A DNA stretch of 25,579 nt from CAZBDU01 sp964490725 (GTDB lineage: Bacteria > Spirochaetota > Spirochaetia > SZUA-6 > DRHE01). The position numbers and the translations under genes are program-made. Each line of letters starts with the position of its first letter. Position 1 is the stretch's first letter. The notes beneath the pieces were generated by a model, which was not told the origin of the DNA, did no database searches, and saw only the letters and a list, made by a program, of their open reading frames with translations. The DNA is taken from the NCBI GenBank assembly GCA_964490725.1, contig CAZBDU010000080.1:1-25579 (forward strand), read 5' to 3'. Shown in pieces: positions 23,263 to 25,579 of this stretch.

Positions 23263-24000
23263 TCAGGATAGCTTCTCCAGCTCCTCGTTGGCGTGGATGT
23301 TGTTGGGAAACAGCGCCAGGGAGCGGTTGAGATAGTCCCTGGCCTTCTCGAAGTTGCGCAGCTTGCCGAAGGCGATGCCCATGCGGGAGTAGGCGTCGAA
23401 GAGGTCCTCCTTGTCCAGCTCCGGCGAGCGCAGCGCCTCCTGCATCAGCTCGATGCCCCTGCGCGGATCCCCGCCCAGCAGCCGGGGGACGTAGATCTCG
23501 GTGGTGGCCAGCACGATCAGGGCCTTGCCGTTGTGCGGGTCCAGACGGATCGCTTCGCGCGCGCGGCGCTCGATCTTCGGCCCGTTGGCGATGGCGTACC
23601 CCGTACCCTTGATCGCGCACAGGTAGGAGATGTCGCTGGACTGCAGCCGATAGCCCTCGCTGAACTCTCCCAGCTCCAGCGCCTCCCGGCTGAGCCTCAG
23701 GCTGTCCTGGAAGTGCCGTTCCGCCGCCTCCATGTTCTGTGTCACGTGCAGCTCCATGTACCCCGCCAGGGACTCCAGCCTGGCCAGCCAGTACAGCCGC
23801 TGCCGGCGGTCGGAAAGCTCCACAATGGTGCGCCTGCTGGCGGCCAGCAGGGAGTCGATCTCCCGGGCGCTCTTGTTCTGATCGTATACTGCGTCCCGGG
23901 CACGGCTGAAGGCGGGGTCGAGGTCCTGAGCCGGAGCTTCGAGGCCCGGCACGAGCGCGAGGCAGAGGCTGGCCGCCACCACCAGGAAGAATCGACGCAA
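23263..24000 (-). CDS. Exported TPR-like protein
   Basis: The 245-residue protein begins with a signal peptide (RRFFLVVAASLCLALVPGL, with likely cleavage after the APA in EAPAQD) and has no lipobox cysteine. The mature part is helical, with TPR-type repeats clearest at the end: DLFDAYSRMGIAFGKLRNFE and KARDYLNRSLALFPNNIHAN. The preceding RLDPHNGKALIVLA and GGDPRRGIELMQEAL resemble the TatT-like helical lipoproteins linked to TRAP transporters in spirochaetes, but no transporter is nearby. The TTG start at 24000 is used because it places the signal peptide at the very N-terminus; GGGAG lies about ten bases upstream. It probably works in the periplasm as a binding or scaffold protein; the partner is unknown. 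Confidence 0.82.
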   Translation of the reverse strand: MRRFFLVVAASLCLALVPGLEAPAQDLDPAFSRARDAVYDQNKSAREIDSLLAASRRTIVELSDRRQRLYWLARLESLAGYMELHVTQNMEAAERHFQDSLRLSREALELGEFSEGYRLQSSDISYLCAIKGTGYAIANGPKIERRAREAIRLDPHNGKALIVLATTEIYVPRLLGGDPRRGIELMQEALRSPELDKEDLFDAYSRMGIAFGKLRNFEKARDYLNRSLALFPNNIHANEELEKLS

Positions 24001-24034
24001 ACGGAGAAGACTCCCTCTTTCTTGGTTTGACTCA

Positions 24035-24064
24035 TATATAGGGGATTTGGGGCGTGAGAATCAA
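24035..24064 (-). promoter_or_regulatory. Promoter of the TPR gene
   Basis: On the minus strand TTGATT (24059-24064), an 18-base spacer and TATATA (24035-24040), in the most AT-rich patch of this gap, 35-64 bases before the TTG start. Confidence 0.55.
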
Positions 24065-24216
24065 GCACCCCCGCGGCGCCGGGGCGGAGGCGGACCCGCA
24101 TGGGCATGGCGCCGGAGAAGGACCGGGTGAGCCGGATGGACGCCTCGGGGGCGAGCCGCAACCGTGCGGGCTGGTTTGCCCCGCCGTCCCCTTTCCCCGC
24201 CGGGCAAAGTCGGCTA

Positions 24217-24241
24217 CCATGTCGCTCGTCAAGCGACATGG
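24217..24241. promoter_or_regulatory. Perfect 10-bp inverted repeat covering the histidine kinase start codon
   Basis: CCATGTCGCT-N5-AGCGACATGG is a perfect inverted repeat. The chosen ATG (24238-24240) lies inside the right arm. It may be a protein-binding operator or, in mRNA, a stem-loop that hides the start codon. The rest of the gap 24065-24216 shows no convincing promoter for the kinase. Confidence 0.6.
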
Positions 24242-25347
24242 AGAGCTACTTTGCGCCGGCCGAGCGCGCTCCCATCGAGGTTGTCCTGGCTCAGAACAGG
24301 AGCCTGGAGGGCCGTTTCCAGGGCCCCGCCGACTCGCTGGCGGGGCTGGTGGTGGTGGTGAACCGCCAGCGCCAGGTCGTCTTCGCCAGCAAGGCGGTGG
24401 AGGGGATCTGCGACTCCCCCCTGGGCAGGCGTCCCGGGGAGCTGCTGGGCTGCATCCACGCCGCCGCCCCCCCCGCAGGCTGTGGCACCACCTACAGCTG
24501 CCGGCTCTGCGGAGCGGTCCAGGCCATCCTCGAGGCGCAGGACAGCGGCGGCACCTCCACCCGGGAGTGCCGGCTGACCGTCCGCACCGGGGACCGCGGG
24601 ACGGCCTGCAATTTCCTGGTAACCACCATCCCGTTCAGTCTGGAGGAGGAGCGCTACGTCCTGGTCAGCTTCCGCGACATCAGCCAGCAGAAGCGCAAGG
24701 CCGCCCTGGAACGCATCTTCTTCCACGACCTGCTGAACACCGCCGCCAGCCTGAAGGTGTACATCTCGCTTCTGAAGGGCGCAGCCGCCGGGGCCGCCCC
24801 CGAGTACCTGCCGGAGCTGGAAGCCATCGCCGACTCGCTGGTGGAGGAGATCCGCAGCCAGAAGATGCTGGTGGCGGCCGAGAACGGCACACTGAGCATC
24901 CGCAACGATCTGGTGGTCACCGGCGAGCTGGTCCGGCAGGTGATCGCCCTCCTCCGGCACGACGATGTCGCGCGCGACAGGCGCCTGGAGGTGGCGGGAT
25001 TCTCCGAGTCACTGGGGGTGGTGACCGACGCGGCCATTCTGAAGCGCGTGCTGGTGAACGCGGTCAGGAACGCGCTGGAGGCCTCGCCGCCCGGAGCCGC
25101 CGTCACCGTCGGTTCCCGCCGCAGGGGTGACAACGTGGTGCTCAGCGTGCACAACCCCGCCTGGATGGAGGAAGAGGTCCAGCTGCAGCTGTTCCAGCGC
25201 TACTTCTCCACCAAGGGCGAGAACCGGGGCCTGGGAACCTACAGCATGAAGCTGCTCACCGAGGAGTACCTGCACGGCCGGGTAAGCTTCTCCTCCACCC
25301 CTGAAGAAGGCACCACCTTCCGCTTCGAGCTGCCCCTGAAGCCGTAG
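24238..25347 (+). CDS. Soluble PAS-sensor histidine kinase with a cysteine cluster
   Basis: The 369-residue protein has a PAS-like domain (about 30-148), a short dimerisation helix pair with the phospho-accepting His163 (FFHDLLN), and a HATPase domain (about 260-369) with an N box (VRNALEA, Asn278) and a G2 loop GLGTYSMKLL (331-340). The usual D-x-G-x-G of the first G box is replaced around HNPAWM. There is no membrane helix, so it senses inside the cell. The PAS domain holds Cys72, Cys82, Cys88 and Cys91 (pattern C-x9-C-x5-C-x2-C), which could bind a metal, an iron-sulphur cluster or respond to redox. The ATG at 24238 is chosen because the upstream frame reads like non-coding sequence; ATG 24100, with GGAGG nine bases upstream, would add 46 residues. 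No response regulator is adjacent. Confidence 0.87.
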   Translation: MESYFAPAERAPIEVVLAQNRSLEGRFQGPADSLAGLVVVVNRQRQVVFASKAVEGICDSPLGRRPGELLGCIHAAAPPAGCGTTYSCRLCGAVQAILEAQDSGGTSTRECRLTVRTGDRGTACNFLVTTIPFSLEEERYVLVSFRDISQQKRKAALERIFFHDLLNTAASLKVYISLLKGAAAGAAPEYLPELEAIADSLVEEIRSQKMLVAAENGTLSIRNDLVVTGELVRQVIALLRHDDVARDRRLEVAGFSESLGVVTDAAILKRVLVNAVRNALEASPPGAAVTVGSRRRGDNVVLSVHNPAWMEEEVQLQLFQRYFSTKGENRGLGTYSMKLLTEEYLHGRVSFSSTPEEGTTFRFELPLKP

Positions 25348-25579
25348 GGGCGGCCGTAGCGGCAGCCCCCGGCGCGTCCCCCGCGCTCTGCCTGGCCGAG
25401 CTCGAGCTAGGAGTCCGTAGGGCGTAGTTGAGCGGTGGGCCGGCGTAGGCAAGGCCATCTATCCGGATTGAGGACTGAATCGCCGCTGCCGCTGACCTCT
25501 GGCCCGCTTTCTTCGGTCACCTTATCTTGTTTCTCCGGCCTGCCAGACTCCGCAGGCCCGTCTATCCGCCTCCAGCCAC
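25348..25579. other. Gene-free window end
   Basis: These 232 bases contain no convincing reading frame and lower GC than the genes towards the end. The only structure is the inverted repeat GGCCTGC-N8-GCAGGCC (25537-25558) without a U-tract. A gene or RNA starting beyond the window cannot be excluded. Confidence 0.4.

Noticed and set aside
23003..23335. Plus-strand open frame over the SRPBCC remnant
   Set aside because: The minus-strand translation has clear SRPBCC motifs while this frame is Ser/Pro/Arg-rich without family features.
24100..24237. Earlier ATG for the histidine kinase with a fair Shine-Dalgarno sequence
   Set aside because: The 46 added residues are Ser/Pro/Arg-rich and look non-coding. 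It is kept as an alternative because it would change the meaning of the inverted repeat.
25537..25558. GGCCTGC-N8-GCAGGCC inverted repeat at the window end
   Set aside because: No U-tract on either strand and a large loop; likely chance in GC-rich DNA.
1..25579. CRISPR arrays, tRNA/rRNA genes, insertion sequences, phage or plasmid functions
   Set aside because: Searched by eye on both strands; no repeat-spacer pattern, transposase, integrase or structural RNA signature was found.

Overview
The window is GC-rich, densely coding bacterial chromosome with 17 intact protein genes on both strands. I see no rRNA, tRNA, insertion sequence, phage gene or CRISPR array. GTG and TTG starts are common. 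A lipobox lipoprotein, a signal-peptide TPR protein and a diguanylate cyclase with an apparently periplasmic sensor point to a Gram-negative envelope. The phylum cannot be fixed by eye; a high-GC spirochaete or delta-proteobacterium-like lineage is only a guess.

Layout. 1-3.1 kb: an Lrp/AsnC regulator diverges from a single-chain ADP-forming acyl-CoA synthetase. 3.1-7 kb: a signalling block with a small membrane GGDEF protein, an orphan VirB11/GspE-like P-loop protein, a large sensor-GGDEF protein and a HAD phosphatase. The P-loop and sensor genes fire from back-to-back promoters with overlapping -35 boxes. 7-11.2 kb: a class III aminotransferase, a Gfo/Idh/MocA oxidoreductase and an AraA-like isomerase form an operon behind a strong promoter. 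It looks like a sugar, amino-sugar or cyclitol pathway of unknown substrate. 11.2-13.3 kb: an aldo/keto reductase diverges from a pirin. 13.3-17 kb: a pyruvate kinase with a degenerate extra C-terminal domain is followed by the tail of a lost GGDEF gene. A lipoprotein with PPC-like domains lies upstream of it on the same strand. 17-21.4 kb: a SorE-like medium-chain dehydrogenase and an MtlD-family dehydrogenase form one operon. It diverges from an M20 amidohydrolase plus a CoA-binding protein. 21.5-25.3 kb: a radical SAM protein, an eroded SRPBCC gene, a TPR protein and a soluble PAS histidine kinase with a cysteine cluster.

Two themes stand out. One is sugar and polyol metabolism by uncharacterised family members: the aminotransferase-Gfo-AraA operon and the MDR-MtlD pair. 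The other is c-di-GMP and two-component signalling, with two complete GGDEF proteins, one GGDEF remnant and a histidine kinase whose start codon lies inside a perfect 10-bp inverted repeat. Many promoters can be read directly as -35/-10 pairs and are listed. The strongest candidates for something undescribed are the 7-11.2 kb operon and the orphan secretion-ATPase-like protein between two GGDEF genes.
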